From positions 1-64,000 of the forward strand of contig NZ_JBHSGG010000017.1 in assembly GCF_042654365.1 (NCBI RefSeq): a stretch of 64,000 nt of DNA. Reading direction: 5' to 3'. Each line of letters begins with the position of its first letter. Within the stretch, counting starts at the first letter, position 1. The stretch is from Coralloluteibacterium thermophilum (GTDB lineage: Bacteria; Pseudomonadota; Gammaproteobacteria; Xanthomonadales; Xanthomonadaceae). Made by a program: the position numbers and the translations under genes. This document shows, in pieces, positions 55,289-64,000 of the stretch. Under the pieces are notes generated by a model, which did not search any database, had not been told where the DNA came from, and worked only from the letters and a program-made list of their open reading frames with translations.

Positions 55289-57640
55289 GTGCCCAAGAAA
55301 GCCTCTTCGCGTGCGCGTCCGCAGCGCACGACCGCAGTCCTGCCCTGGAAGCGCTGGGTCCTGTACGCGATCCTCGCCGCTGCCGGGCTGTTCCTCGGCT
55401 TCCTGATCCCCTACGCCTGGTATCTCGACGGCGTGGTGCGCGCGCGCTTCGGCGAGCTGAGCTGGCAGGTGCCCACCCGCGTCTACGCGCGACCGCTGGT
55501 GGTCTCGCCGGGCCTGCGGATGGATGCCGAGACCCTCCAGCTCGAACTGCGGGCGGCCGCCTACCGCGAAGAGCCGGGAGCGGCCACCGCCGGCAGCTAC
55601 GAGCGGGAGGGCGGGCGCTTCCGCATCGCCAGCCGCGGCTACGTGGACGTCGACGGCCGCGTGCCCGAGCGCCGGATCGAGCTGACCCTGGCCGACGGGC
55701 GCGTCGCCACGCTCAAGGACGCCGACAGCGGCGAGACGCTGCGCGCGGCGCGCCTCGATCCGGCACGCATCGCCACCCTCTACGGGCAGAAGCAGGAGGA
55801 GCGCCGCCTCGCCCGCCTGGAGGACCTGCCGGAGCAGCTCATCTTCGCGCTGCAGGCCGTGGAGGACCGCGACTTCAAGCACCACCGCGGCATCGACTTC
55901 AGCGGCATCGCGCGCGCGTTCTGGGCCAACCTGCGCGAGGGCGAGGTGGTGCAGGGCGGCAGCACGCTGACCCAGCAGCTGGTGCGCAACCTGTTCCTGA
56001 GCCGCGAGCAGACCTACTGGCGCAAGTTCAACGAGGCCCTGTACTCGGTGCTCATCGAGGCGCGCTTCGACAAGGGGCGCATCCTCGAGGCCTACGTCAA
56101 CCAGGTCTACCTCGGCCAGGTCGGCGGGCAGTCCGTGCACGGCATGGTCGCCGGGGCGGAGTTCTGGTTCGGCCGCGATCCGCAGCGCCTGCGCAGCGAG
56201 GAGATCGCGATGCTGGTCGGCATGATCCGCGGGCCGTCCTACTACGATCCGCGGCGCTATCCGGAACGTGCCAAGGCGCGCCGCGACCTGGTGCTCGGGG
56301 TGATGGCCGAGACCGGCGTCATCACCGAGGCCGAGCGCGATGCGGCGCGCGCGCGTCCGCTTTCCATCACCTCGAGCCCGGGCGTGGCCGCCAACCGCTA
56401 CCCGGCCTTCATGGACCTGGTGCGCCGCCAGCTCGCGGACGATTTCCCGCAGGATGCGCTGCGCGGCGCAGGCCTCTCGGTGATGACCACGCTCGCGCCC
56501 TCGGCGCAGACCTACGCCGAGCGCGCCGTCGCAACGGTGCTGCCCGAGATCGAGCGCAAGGAGGGCCCCCCGCTGCAGACCGGCCTCGTGGTGACGGACA
56601 CCCACACCGGCGCGGTGGTGGCGGCGATCGGCAACCGGCGCGTGGACCAGCCGGGCTTCAACCGTGCGCTGGAGGCGCAGCGGCCGGTGGGCTCGCTGCT
56701 CAAGCCCTTCGTCTACCTGCTCGCCCTGGTGCAGCCGGGCCGCTACTCGCTGGCGACCACGGTCGACGACGCACCCATCAGCCTGCGCCTGCCCAACGGC
56801 CAGACCTGGTCGCCGTCGAACTCGGACAACCGCAGCCACGGGCCGGTGCGCCTGATCGACGCGCTCGCGCAGTCCTACAACCAGGCGACGGTGCGGGTCG
56901 GCCTGGACGTCGGTCAGGAGGGCCTGGCGGTGCTGCTGCAGCGGCTGGCCGGCGCGCGGGCGCAGCCGAATCCCGCGCTGATCCTCGGTGCCGTCGATCT
57001 CAGCCCCTTCGCCATGGCCCAGCTCTACCAGTTCCTCGCCTCGGGCGGCGAGGTGCAGACGCTCAAGGTCGTGCGCGGCGTGCTCGATGCGCAGAACGTC
57101 GCGCTCAGCCGCTACGACGACGCGCCGCCGCCGGCCACCGAGGGCGACGCCATCGCCGCGCGCCTGGTCACCATCGCGCTGCAGAGCGCGGTCACCAGCG
57201 GCACCGGCCGGCGGCTCGTCGCCGACGGCCTGGGCAGGCTCAGCCCGGCCGGCAAGACCGGCACCACCAACGACGGGCGCGACAGCTGGTTCGCCGGCTG
57301 GAGCGGCGACCACCTCGCCGTCGTCTGGGTCGGCAACGACGAGAACCAGGTCGCCGGCCTGTACGGCGCCACCGGCGCGATGCGGGTGTGGTCGGCGCTG
57401 TTCTCCAAGCTGCCGACCTCGCCGCTGCGGGTGGGCGGCGAGGGCATCGAGTGGGCCTGGGTCGCCCAGGGCGAGTACGCGACGACCGACGAGAGCTGCC
57501 CCGGCGCGCGCCGCCTGCCTTTCGTGGCGGGCTGGACCCCCCGCGCCCACCGCGGCTGCACGATGGACCGCATCCGCGACTGGTTCGGCGCCGCGCCCGA
57601 CACCGACGACTTCGACCGCAGCGCCTACCAGCGGCGATGA
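55289..57640 (+). CDS. mrcB: Penicillin-binding protein 1B
   Basis: 783-aa bifunctional class A PBP polymerising and cross-linking peptidoglycan. Short basic cytosolic tail, membrane helix at about 23-45 (WVLYAILAAAGLFLGFLIPYAWYL), UB2H domain (about 60-150), GT51 transglycosylase with catalytic AVEDRDFKHHRGID (about 190-203) and QGGSTLTQQLVRNLFLS, then transpeptidase with SLLK (about 468-471), SYNQ near 530 and KTGTT (about 655-659). LpoB/CpoB partners act on this enzyme; cpoB is at 36 kb. Translation starts at GTG. A TAGACT box at 55175-55180 is a possible -10. Confidence 0.95.
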   Translation: MPKKASSRARPQRTTAVLPWKRWVLYAILAAAGLFLGFLIPYAWYLDGVVRARFGELSWQVPTRVYARPLVVSPGLRMDAETLQLELRAAAYREEPGAATAGSYEREGGRFRIASRGYVDVDGRVPERRIELTLADGRVATLKDADSGETLRAARLDPARIATLYGQKQEERRLARLEDLPEQLIFALQAVEDRDFKHHRGIDFSGIARAFWANLREGEVVQGGSTLTQQLVRNLFLSREQTYWRKFNEALYSVLIEARFDKGRILEAYVNQVYLGQVGGQSVHGMVAGAEFWFGRDPQRLRSEEIAMLVGMIRGPSYYDPRRYPERAKARRDLVLGVMAETGVITEAERDAARARPLSITSSPGVAANRYPAFMDLVRRQLADDFPQDALRGAGLSVMTTLAPSAQTYAERAVATVLPEIERKEGPPLQTGLVVTDTHTGAVVAAIGNRRVDQPGFNRALEAQRPVGSLLKPFVYLLALVQPGRYSLATTVDDAPISLRLPNGQTWSPSNSDNRSHGPVRLIDALAQSYNQATVRVGLDVGQEGLAVLLQRLAGARAQPNPALILGAVDLSPFAMAQLYQFLASGGEVQTLKVVRGVLDAQNVALSRYDDAPPPATEGDAIAARLVTIALQSAVTSGTGRRLVADGLGRLSPAGKTGTTNDGRDSWFAGWSGDHLAVVWVGNDENQVAGLYGATGAMRVWSALFSKLPTSPLRVGGEGIEWAWVAQGEYATTDESCPGARRLPFVAGWTPRAHRGCTMDRIRDWFGAAPDTDDFDRSAYQRR

Positions 57641-57649
57641 GCGCCCCCG

Positions 57650-57655
57650 TATGAT
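57650..57655 (+). promoter_or_regulatory. Possible -10 element for the TPR lipoprotein gene
   Basis: TATGAT, the best -10 match in the 41-bp gap after mrcB, 26 bp before the lipoprotein ATG; the -35 region lies in the end of mrcB and is poor. Confidence 0.4.
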
Positions 57656-57681
57656 TTCCACAGCGTGACGGAGTGAGCCCC

Positions 57682-58215
57682 ATGTCCCTGTTCCGATCCA
57701 CGGCGGCCGCGCTGGCGACCGCATGCGTCCTCGCCGGCTGCGGACAGACCGCGCAGGCGCCCTCCGCGCCGCAGCCCGCGGTACAGCCGCCGGCCGTCCC
57801 GGCGGCCCTCCTGGTGGAGATCCGCGGCGCCGGCAGCACCGGCGTGGATGCGCTCGACGTGCAGCCGCTGCGCGATCCCCACGTCGAGGACCTGCTCGAC
57901 GCCGCCGAACGCCTCGAGGCCGAAGGCGACTTCGCCTCCGCGGCGGCGCGCATCGACCAGGCGCTCGAGATCTCCGCCGACGACCCCGAGATCCTGCAGC
58001 GGCGCGCCGAGTACGCGCTGATGCTCGGCGACTGGGACGGTGCGCGGCAGCAGGCGGCGCGCAGCTTCGAGCTCGGCCCGCGGCTGGGTCCGTTGTGCCG
58101 CCGCAACTGGACGACGCTGCGCTTCGCTGCCGAGCATGCCGGCGACGCCGCCGGCGAGGCGGAGGCGCGCGAGCGGGTCGCGGCGTGCACGGTCGAGCCG
58201 CCGGTGAGGATGTAG
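57682..58215 (+). CDS. TPR-containing lipoprotein of unknown function
   Basis: 177 aa. Signal peptide MSLFRSTAAALATACVLAGC with lipobox LAGC (C20), proline/alanine-rich spacer, then helical repeats LLDAAERLEAEGDFASAAARIDQALEIS and ILQRRAEYALMLGDWDGARQQAARSFELG, each shaped like a TPR. GGAG eight bases upstream supports this ATG; a GTG nine bases earlier is possible. Two further cysteines (LCRRNW and AACTVE) may pair. It follows mrcB by 41 bp; a role in wall synthesis next to PBP1b is plausible but unproven. Confidence 0.82.
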   Translation: MSLFRSTAAALATACVLAGCGQTAQAPSAPQPAVQPPAVPAALLVEIRGAGSTGVDALDVQPLRDPHVEDLLDAAERLEAEGDFASAAARIDQALEISADDPEILQRRAEYALMLGDWDGARQQAARSFELGPRLGPLCRRNWTTLRFAAEHAGDAAGEAEARERVAACTVEPPVRM

Positions 58216-58225
58216 CGGCCCCGGG

Positions 58226-60412
58226 GTGAAGCGGGAAGAGGGAAGCGGGCGTCGGGACGTGCAGGCCGAGGAGAGCCGCGGGGCCGGTTCCCTTCGCCTG
58301 TCGCCGGCGGAAGACGCCGCCGCGCACGGGCTCGCGGCCGAGGTCGCGTCCGCGCTCGGCGAGGACGGCGCGCTGGCGCGGGGCATTCCCGGCTACGCGC
58401 CGCGCGCGGCGCAGCAGCGCCTGGCCGAGCGCGTCGCCGCGGTCGTCGAGGCGCGCGGGGAACTGATCGCCGAGGCCGGCACCGGCACCGGCAAGACCTA
58501 CGCCTACCTCGTGCCCGCGCTGCTGTCGGGCCGTCGCACCATCGTCTCCACCGGCACCCGTGCGCTGCAGGACCAGTTGTTCCATCGCGACCTGCCGCGG
58601 GTGCGCGCCGCGCTCGGCAGCGGGCTGCGCGCGGCCCTGCTGAAGGGGCGCGCGAACTACTTCTGCCACTACCGGGCGCGTCGCGCGCACGGCGAGGCGC
58701 GCGCCTCGCGCGAGAGCATGGCCCTGCTGCACCGGGTGCTCGCCTGGGCCGGCGCCACGCGCAGCGGCGACCTCGCCGAGTTCGACGGCCTGCCCGAGGA
58801 CTCCCCGCTGTGGCCGCAGATCACCTCGACCGCGGAGAACTGCCTGGGCGGCGAATGCCCGTTCTGGGCGGACTGCTTCGTGGTGAAGGCGCGGGCCGAG
58901 GCCCAGGCGGCGGACCTGGTGGTCGTGAACCATCATCTGCTGCTGGCCGATCTCGCCCTGCGCCAGGAAGGCTTCGGCGAGATCTTGCCCGGTGCCGAGG
59001 CCTTCGTGCTCGACGAGGCCCACCAGTTGCCGGAGCTGGCCGCGCAGTTCTTCGGGGAAGGCGTCAGCGCGCGCCAGCTTGCCGGGCTCGCCCGCGACGT
59101 GCTGGCCGAGTGCGCCGAGGTCCCGGCCGCGCTGGCGCTGGTGCAGGCGCCGGTGCGCAGCCTCGAGCAGCGCGTGCGCGAACTGCGCCTGGCGTTCGAG
59201 CCCCTGCCGCCGCGCGGGACCGCCGTGCGCGCGCTGGCCCATCCGGATGCGGCGCCGGCCTTCGACGCCCTCGCCGATGCGCTGGCCGTGCTGCTGGACG
59301 CGCTGCGCGGGCTGCTCGATGCCAGTCCCGGCTTCGCCGGCTGCGCCGCGCGTGCGACCGAGATGCGGGCGCGCCTCCTGCGCTGGACCGGCGGCGGGCC
59401 CGGTGCGGAGGGCGCGGCAGAGGGCGCGGCGGAGGTGCCCGATCCCCACGACGTGGCGGCGGGGGCGGCGCGTCCCGCGCCGCCGCCCGGGCCGGACGTG
59501 CGCTGGTACGAGCGCTCGGCCCAGGGCTTCCTGCTGCAGCGTACGCCGCTCGACGTGGCGGGCCCGCTGCGGGCCTTCCGCGCGCGCAGCGAGGCCGCGT
59601 GGATCTTCACCTCCGCCACGCTCGCGGTCGGCGGCGGTTTCCGGCACATCGCGGACCGGCTGGGCCTGGAGGCACCCGAGACCCTGCTCGAGCAGAGCCC
59701 CTTCGATTGGGGACGGCAGGCGCTGTGCTATCTGCCGCCCGGACTGCCCGATCCCGGCCAGCGAAGCTTCGGCGCGGCGATGATGGCCGCGGTGCGGCCG
59801 GTGCTGGAGGCCTCCGGCGGGCGCGCCTTCCTGCTGTTCACCTCGCACCGGGCGCTGCGCGAGGCCGCCGCCCTGCTCGCGCACGCGCCGTGGCCGCTGT
59901 TCGTCCAGGGCACGGCGCCGCGCAACGTGCTGCTGGACGGGTTCCGCGCATCGGGCAACGGGGTGCTGCTCGGCGCCGCCAGCTTCTGGGAAGGCGTGGA
60001 CGTGGCCGGCGAGGCGCTGGTCGTGGTGGTCATCGACCGCCTGCCCTTCGCCGCCCCCGACGACCCGGTCCTCGAGGCGCGGCTGGAGGCGGTGCGCCGG
60101 CGCGGCGGCAATCCTTTCCGGGACGAGCAGGTGCCGAACGCGGTCATCGCGCTCAAGCAGGGCGCGGGCCGGCTCATCCGCACCCACGCCGACGCCGGCG
60201 TGCTGGTGCTGTGCGACCCGCGCCTGACCACGCGGAGCTACGGCCGCGTCTTCCTCGACAGCCTGCCGCCGCTGCCGCGCACGCGCGACATCGGCGCGGT
60301 GCGGGCCTTCCTGGCCGAGCGGGCGCCGCCGCCGGAGGCCGGGGAGGAGGACGATCCGGTGCTGCGCTTCTGGTCGAGCTTCGAGCCCGAGGGCCAGGAG
60401 AGCGGGCGCTAG
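58226..60412 (+). CDS. yoaA: DinG-family DNA helicase YoaA
   Basis: 728 aa as drawn from the first GTG. XPD-like helicase with the Q-like region GYAPRAAQQRLAERVAA, Walker A EAGTGTGKTYAYLVPALL, an iron-sulfur domain using C in YFCHYRARR and in NCLGGECPFWADC, DEAH in FVLDEAHQLPE, and late motifs FTSATL, GAASFWEGVD and QGAGRLIRTHAD. YoaA works with the HolC (chi) subunit in replication-linked repair in E. coli. The N-terminal 13 residues overlap a GGGAAGA-type heptad repeat, so the true start may be the GTG at 58259 or another downstream codon. tsaB follows after 107 bp. Confidence 0.9.
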   Translation: MKREEGSGRRDVQAEESRGAGSLRLSPAEDAAAHGLAAEVASALGEDGALARGIPGYAPRAAQQRLAERVAAVVEARGELIAEAGTGTGKTYAYLVPALLSGRRTIVSTGTRALQDQLFHRDLPRVRAALGSGLRAALLKGRANYFCHYRARRAHGEARASRESMALLHRVLAWAGATRSGDLAEFDGLPEDSPLWPQITSTAENCLGGECPFWADCFVVKARAEAQAADLVVVNHHLLLADLALRQEGFGEILPGAEAFVLDEAHQLPELAAQFFGEGVSARQLAGLARDVLAECAEVPAALALVQAPVRSLEQRVRELRLAFEPLPPRGTAVRALAHPDAAPAFDALADALAVLLDALRGLLDASPGFAGCAARATEMRARLLRWTGGGPGAEGAAEGAAEVPDPHDVAAGAARPAPPPGPDVRWYERSAQGFLLQRTPLDVAGPLRAFRARSEAAWIFTSATLAVGGGFRHIADRLGLEAPETLLEQSPFDWGRQALCYLPPGLPDPGQRSFGAAMMAAVRPVLEASGGRAFLLFTSHRALREAAALLAHAPWPLFVQGTAPRNVLLDGFRASGNGVLLGAASFWEGVDVAGEALVVVVIDRLPFAAPDDPVLEARLEAVRRRGGNPFRDEQVPNAVIALKQGAGRLIRTHADAGVLVLCDPRLTTRSYGRVFLDSLPPLPRTRDIGAVRAFLAERAPPPEAGEEDDPVLRFWSSFEPEGQESGR
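58227..58257. repeat. Solo GGG-heptad remnant
   Basis: TGAAGCGGGAAGAGGGAAGC followed by GGGCGTCGGGACG: heptad-like G-runs with the same GGGAAGA unit and spacing as the left ends of the elements at 20792 and 20928. It lies across the possible start of yoaA. No matching C-heptads follow. Confidence 0.55.
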
Positions 60413-60519
60413 AAGCGTCCGGGGGGCGGCCGCGCAGGCGGCGCTGCAGCCGGGGGCCTTTGCCACCCATGCTCCTGGAGGCGCCGCTACACTGCGCTGC
60501 CCGCAGTGCCGCCCATCCC

Positions 60520-61236
60520 ATGAAGCTTCTCGCCATCGAAACCGCCACCGAAGCCTGTTCGGTCGCCGTGGCCGTGCACGGCGCGGTGATCGAGCGCTTC
60601 GAGATCGCCCCGCGCCGCCACGCCGAGCTGGTGCTGCCCTGGGCCGAGGCCCTGCTCGCCGAGGCGGGCGTGCGTCGCAGCGAGCTGGATGCCGTCGCCG
60701 TGGGGCGTGGCCCGGGGGCCTTCACCGGCGTGCGCCTGGCGGTCTCCATCGCCCAGGGCATCGCGCTGGCGCTCGATCGCCCCGTGGTGCCGGTCTCGAC
60801 CCTGGCGGTGCTCGCCATGCGCGCCAAGGCGGTCGCCGAGGCGCCGCCGGGCCCGGTCCTGGCCGCGATCGACGCACGCATGGGCGAGATCTACGCCGGT
60901 GTGTTCGCGCCCGATGCCGCCGGGCTCATGCGCGCCCGCGACGTCGAGCGGGTGGGGGCTCCCGATGCGCTGCAACTGCCCGACGGCTTCGAGGGCATCG
61001 GCGTCGGCACCGGCTTCGCCGCCGGCGAGGGCGCCCTGCGGGCGCGGCTGGGCACGGCGCTGCAGGCCTGCGATCCCGAGGCCCTGCCGCATGCCGGCGA
61101 CCTGGCGCGTCTGGCCCTCGCTGCCTTCGTCGAAGGCGGGGCGATCGCGCCCGAGCGGGTCGAGCCCGCCTACCTGCGCGACAAGGTGGCCCTGACCGCC
61201 GCCGAGCAGCGGGCCGCGCGCGGGGGCGCCGCCTGA
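60520..61236 (+). CDS. tsaB: tRNA threonylcarbamoyladenosine biosynthesis protein TsaB
   Basis: 238-aa ASKHA-fold protein that supports TsaD in making t6A on ANN-decoding tRNAs, including the tRNA-Lys in this window. The start MKLLAIETATEACSVAV and GRGPGAFTGVRLAVSIAQGIALAL are family signatures. RMGEIYAGVFAPD lies in the middle. It converges with the esterase gene: only one base separates the stops. Confidence 0.95.
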   Translation: MKLLAIETATEACSVAVAVHGAVIERFEIAPRRHAELVLPWAEALLAEAGVRRSELDAVAVGRGPGAFTGVRLAVSIAQGIALALDRPVVPVSTLAVLAMRAKAVAEAPPGPVLAAIDARMGEIYAGVFAPDAAGLMRARDVERVGAPDALQLPDGFEGIGVGTGFAAGEGALRARLGTALQACDPEALPHAGDLARLALAAFVEGGAIAPERVEPAYLRDKVALTAAEQRAARGGAA

Positions 61237-61237
61237 C

Positions 61238-62023
61238 TCAGGGCCGGCGGCGCTGCGCGAACAGCCAGGGCCAGAGGTCCGGCGTCGCGTAGGCCGGGGC
61301 CCAGCTGTTGTGGTTGGCGTCGGGGAATTCGGTGTAGCGCACCTCGCCGCCGGCCGCCTCGAGCGCGGCCGCCATGCGACGCGACTGCTCGGGCGGGACC
61401 AGATCGTCCCGGCCGCCGTGGAAGAGCCACGCAGGCGTGCCGCGCAGCCTGGCCGCCGCGGCGGCGAACGGGTCCGCGTCGCCCGCCACCGGGGCGACGT
61501 GCAGGTCGGGCCGCGCCGGGGGCGGCGTCAGGCCGCCGCACACCGGGACCACCGCCGCGAAGCGGTCCGGCTCGGCCAGGGCGATTTCCCAGGTGCCGTA
61601 GCCGCCGCGGGAGATGCCGGTGAGATAGGTGCGGTCGCGGTCGCCGCCGAACTCGGCGGTGGCCGCCTCCAGCGCGGCGAGCGCGACCTGCGCGGACGTG
61701 CCGCGCCAGGAGCTGCCGGCCGGCGACTGGGGGAAGACCACGATGGCGGGGAAGGTCGCGGCATGCGCGCGCACGTGCGGGCCCAGCCCGACCTCGAGCT
61801 GCGCGCGGTTGTCGTCGCCGCGCTCGCCCGAGCCGTGCAGGAACAGGACCACCGGCCGCGGCGCCGCCGCGGCCGGGACGAACACCCGGTAGCGATGCGT
61901 CGCTCCGGCGACCTCGACGCTGCGCTCCACGAACGTCCCCTGCGGCGCGTCGGGGCGCGCGGCGCGCGGCGGAGCCGCACAGGCCGAGAGCAGCAGGGTC
62001 GCGATCAGGGCGGTCCGGATCAT
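61238..62023 (-). CDS. Lipoprotein alpha/beta-hydrolase (esterase)
   Basis: 261 aa. Signal peptide with lipobox LLLSAC (C15). The mature enzyme has an esterase fold: VVLFLHGSGERGDDN (oxyanion hole), nucleophile elbow LTGISRGGYGTWEIAL (catalytic Ser about residue 140), acidic residue in FHGGRDDLVPPEQS, and the late histidine in FPDANHNSWAPAY. The GSGERGD motif is that of predicted peptidase/phospholipase-carboxylesterases of the feruloyl-esterase/PHB-depolymerase-like group. It is membrane-tethered in the periplasm or at the surface. Substrate unknown. Confidence 0.85.
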   Translation of the reverse strand: MIRTALIATLLLSACAAPPRAARPDAPQGTFVERSVEVAGATHRYRVFVPAAAAPRPVVLFLHGSGERGDDNRAQLEVGLGPHVRAHAATFPAIVVFPQSPAGSSWRGTSAQVALAALEAATAEFGGDRDRTYLTGISRGGYGTWEIALAEPDRFAAVVPVCGGLTPPPARPDLHVAPVAGDADPFAAAAARLRGTPAWLFHGGRDDLVPPEQSRRMAAALEAAGGEVRYTEFPDANHNSWAPAYATPDLWPWLFAQRRRP

Positions 62024-62078
62024 GTCGGGTCTCCTCGTCGGCGGGGCGGGACAGCATGCCTCCCGATGTCCGCGCCGG

Positions 62079-63440
62079 TCACGGCACCAGCAGCAGGGTG
62101 CCCATGCTGAGGAAGGCGAAGAAGCCGATCGCGTCGGTGAACAGGGTCACCACGATGCTGCCGGCGATGGCCGGGTCGATGTTCATCCGCCGCAGCAGCA
62201 GCGGGATGCCGACGCCGGCCGCCGCAGCGAACACCAGGTTGATGGTCATGGCCGCCGCGATGGCGAGGGCCAGCATCGGACTGCCGAACCACAGTCCGGC
62301 GGCCGCGGCCACGACCACCGCCCACAGCAGGCCGTTGAGCACGCCCACGGTGATCTCCTTGACCATCAGCGGGCGCACGTTGCTGCTGCCGAGCTGGCCG
62401 AGCGCGAGGCCGCGCACGGTCAGGGTCATGGCCTGCAGGCCCGCGTTGCCGCCCATGCTGGCGACGATCGGCATGAGCACCGCCAGTGCCACGACCTGCT
62501 CCAGGGTCGCCTCGAACAGGCCGATGATCGAGGCCACCACGAAGGCCAGCGCCAGGTTGATGCCGAGCCACAGCGAGCGCCTGCGCATCGCCCGCAGCGG
62601 CGAGGCGAACAGGTCCTCGTCCTCGTCGAGGCCGGCGGCGCCGAGCGCGCGGTGCTCGGCCTGGTCGCGGATGATGTCGACCACGTCGTCGATGGTGATG
62701 CGGCCCAGCAGCACGTTGTTCTCGTCGACCACCGGCGCCGAGATCCAGTCGTGGTCGGAGAAGCGGTTGGCCACCTCGTTGGCCGGCGTGTGCACCGGGA
62801 TGGCGGGCTGCGCGTCGTCGATCAGGGTGTTGATCGGCGTCGAGGGCTCGCGCGTGAGCAGGTCGGAAAGAGCGACCTGGCCGAGGTACTGGTGACGGCG
62901 GTTGGCCACGTACAGGCGGTCGGTGTTCTCCGGCAGCTCGCCCCGCAGCCGCAGGTAGCGCAGGACGACCTCGACGGTGGCGTCGGCGCGCACGGTGACC
63001 ACGTCCGGGTTCATCAGGCGCCCGGCGGTGTCCTCCGGGTAGGACAGCGCCTGCTCGAGCCGCTCGCGGTTCTCGCGGTCCATCGAGCGCAGCACCTCGG
63101 CGGTGACCGCCTCGGGCAGGTCGTCCATCAGCTCCGCGAGGTCGTCGATGTCGAGGTCCTCGAGCGCCGCGACGATCTCGTCCGGGTCCATCTCCGCGAG
63201 CAGGCTCTCGCGCACGTCCTCGCCGACGTGCAGCAGCACCTCGCCGTCGTCCTCCGGGTCGACCAGGCCCCAGACGACGTTGCGCCGGGTCGGCGGCAGC
63301 GATTCGAGCAGGTTGCCGATCTCGGCGGGGGACAGCGTGTTGACCAGGCGCCGCACCGGCCCGAGGCGGCCGCTGTCGAGCGCATCCGAGAGGATGCGCA
63401 ACTGGTGCGCGGCGCGGATATGGCGGGCGGTGTCGGCCAT
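62079..63440 (-). CDS. mgtE: Magnesium transporter MgtE
   Basis: 453 aa. The N-terminal MgtE N domain (about 15-125: LVNTLSPAEIGNLLESLPPTRR and DDLAELMDDLPE) and two CBS domains (about 130-250, MNPDVVTVRADATVEVVL and ISAPVVDENNVLLGRITIDDVV) form the cytosolic Mg2+ sensor. Five membrane helices follow with the pore stretch MPIVASMGGNAGLQAMTLTVRGLALG. Length is the family norm. Mg2+ binding to the acidic N/CBS region closes the channel. No Mg-sensing leader RNA could be recognised upstream. Confidence 0.95.
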   Translation of the reverse strand: MADTARHIRAAHQLRILSDALDSGRLGPVRRLVNTLSPAEIGNLLESLPPTRRNVVWGLVDPEDDGEVLLHVGEDVRESLLAEMDPDEIVAALEDLDIDDLAELMDDLPEAVTAEVLRSMDRENRERLEQALSYPEDTAGRLMNPDVVTVRADATVEVVLRYLRLRGELPENTDRLYVANRRHQYLGQVALSDLLTREPSTPINTLIDDAQPAIPVHTPANEVANRFSDHDWISAPVVDENNVLLGRITIDDVVDIIRDQAEHRALGAAGLDEDEDLFASPLRAMRRRSLWLGINLALAFVVASIIGLFEATLEQVVALAVLMPIVASMGGNAGLQAMTLTVRGLALGQLGSSNVRPLMVKEITVGVLNGLLWAVVVAAAAGLWFGSPMLALAIAAAMTINLVFAAAAGVGIPLLLRRMNIDPAIAGSIVVTLFTDAIGFFAFLSMGTLLLVP

Positions 63441-63610
63441 GGGAACTCCGAAGCGGTCCGCGCATTATCCGGACAAGCCGCACCCGCGGCGATGCCGGAA
63501 TGCGCACAGGCGACGCGGATCCCCCGGCGCGCGCGGCGCGGCGTGCGGCCGGACGCTGCCGGAGGGCGCGCAGTGGCATGCGGCGCGCGCTGCGCCTATG
63601 CTCGCGCCGC

Positions 63611-64000
63611 ATGTCGATCCGCCACCGTCTCGCCGCCGCCTGCCTGGGCGCGCTGCTCATCGCCGGCTGCAAGCCGGACACCACGCCGCCGGACCGGGTG
63701 TTCGCGCAGCCGGGCGTGGTGTTCACGCTGTCGCCGCCGCAGGCGCCGGACTGCCATCCCGACACCGTCTACAAGGCGACGGTGGCCTGGTCGATCACCG
63801 GCCAGCCCGAGCGCCGGCTGGAAGTGCGGGTCGGCAGCCGCGGCGGCGCCGAGTTCCTGCGCACCTCGCAGGCGCGCGGCCGCGAGGAGACCGGCGAGTG
63901 GGTGCGCCCGGGCACGTGGTTCCTGCTGGTCGACCGGCGCTCGAAGGAGGTGCTGGCGACCCTGCGCGCGGGCCCCGAGCCCTGTCCCGGAGGGGAGGCG
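63611..64000 (+). CDS. Putative lipoprotein, cut off by the window end
   Basis: Open from an ATG at 63611 to the last base (130 codons, no stop seen). Signal peptide MSIRHRLAAACLGALLIAGC with lipobox LIAGC (C20). The mature part reads KPDTTPPDRVFAQPG, then a beta-rich region VYKATVAWSITGQPERRLEVRVGS and TWFLLVDRRSKEVLATLRAG, with cysteines in PDCHPD and EPCPGG. It may be an immunoglobulin-like beta domain. Divergent from mgtE with 170 bp between. No family recognised. Confidence 0.72.
   Translation, partial: MSIRHRLAAACLGALLIAGCKPDTTPPDRVFAQPGVVFTLSPPQAPDCHPDTVYKATVAWSITGQPERRLEVRVGSRGGAEFLRTSQARGREETGEWVRPGTWFLLVDRRSKEVLATLRAGPEPCPGGEA

Overview
The window is very GC-rich, tightly packed bacterial chromosome. 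Its gene order points to a gammaproteobacterium of the Xanthomonadaceae/Lysobacteraceae group. The pilR-pilS block beside sucC-sucD, and the run fmdB ... aspS - yebC - ruvC - ruvA - kup ... ruvB - ybgC - tolQRAB - pal - cpoB - queE - queC - tRNA-Lys, are as I remember them from Xanthomonas, Xylella and Lysobacter relatives; no database was consulted. I see no rRNA, prophage, insertion sequence or CRISPR array. Nearly all of the window is core genome, and the unusual material lies between genes.

Layout. 0-4.4 kb (minus strand): a sugar-kinase-like ROK protein with permuted motif order, then the type IV pilus two-component system PilS/PilR. 4.4-5.5 kb: hairpin/G-rich repeat cluster 1. 5.7-7.9 kb: sucCD (succinyl-CoA synthetase) with a strong terminator, followed by a bipartite array of 7-bp repeats. 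8.1-16.4 kb: a YbaL-type cation/proton antiporter, a TonB-dependent receptor, the ABC-F protein YheS, a YcaD-like MFS transporter and a FmdB zinc ribbon protein. 16.5-17.5 kb: repeat cluster 2, about 140-bp units, in the opposite orientation to cluster 1. 17.5-21 kb: a fused glucosylglycerol-phosphate phosphatase/synthase (osmolyte synthesis), a lipoprotein and a heptad-capped repeat pair. 21-38.6 kb: translation and DNA-repair genes (aspS, yebC, ruvCAB), three potassium-uptake genes (kup, ktrBA) between ruvA and ruvB, an ECF sigma/hydrolase pair, the complete Tol-Pal envelope operon, two queuosine genes and tRNA-Lys(UUU). 39-49 kb: recQ, a secreted subtilisin-like protease, dps, hrpA and two tandem 161-aa paralogous exported proteins. 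49-64 kb: relA, a membrane-anchored TPR protein, a two-domain glycosyltransferase, PBP1b, a TPR lipoprotein, the helicase yoaA, tsaB, a lipoprotein esterase, mgtE and the start of a lipoprotein cut off by the window end.

How the genes fit together: the Tol-Pal block and PBP1b/CpoB serve envelope constriction and septal wall synthesis. RuvABC, RecQ, YoaA and Dps serve DNA repair and protection. The glucosylglycerol enzyme plus Kup, KtrAB and YbaL suggest an organism that must handle osmotic or salt stress. The most unusual signals are the G-quadruplex-prone repeat families: two inverted ~1-kb clusters bracketing an 11-kb core segment, and GGG-NNNN heptad arrays in at least three intergenic places. 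Family names rest on recognised motifs, not on a search. Start codons were chosen from Shine-Dalgarno-like sites, signal peptides and overlaps.
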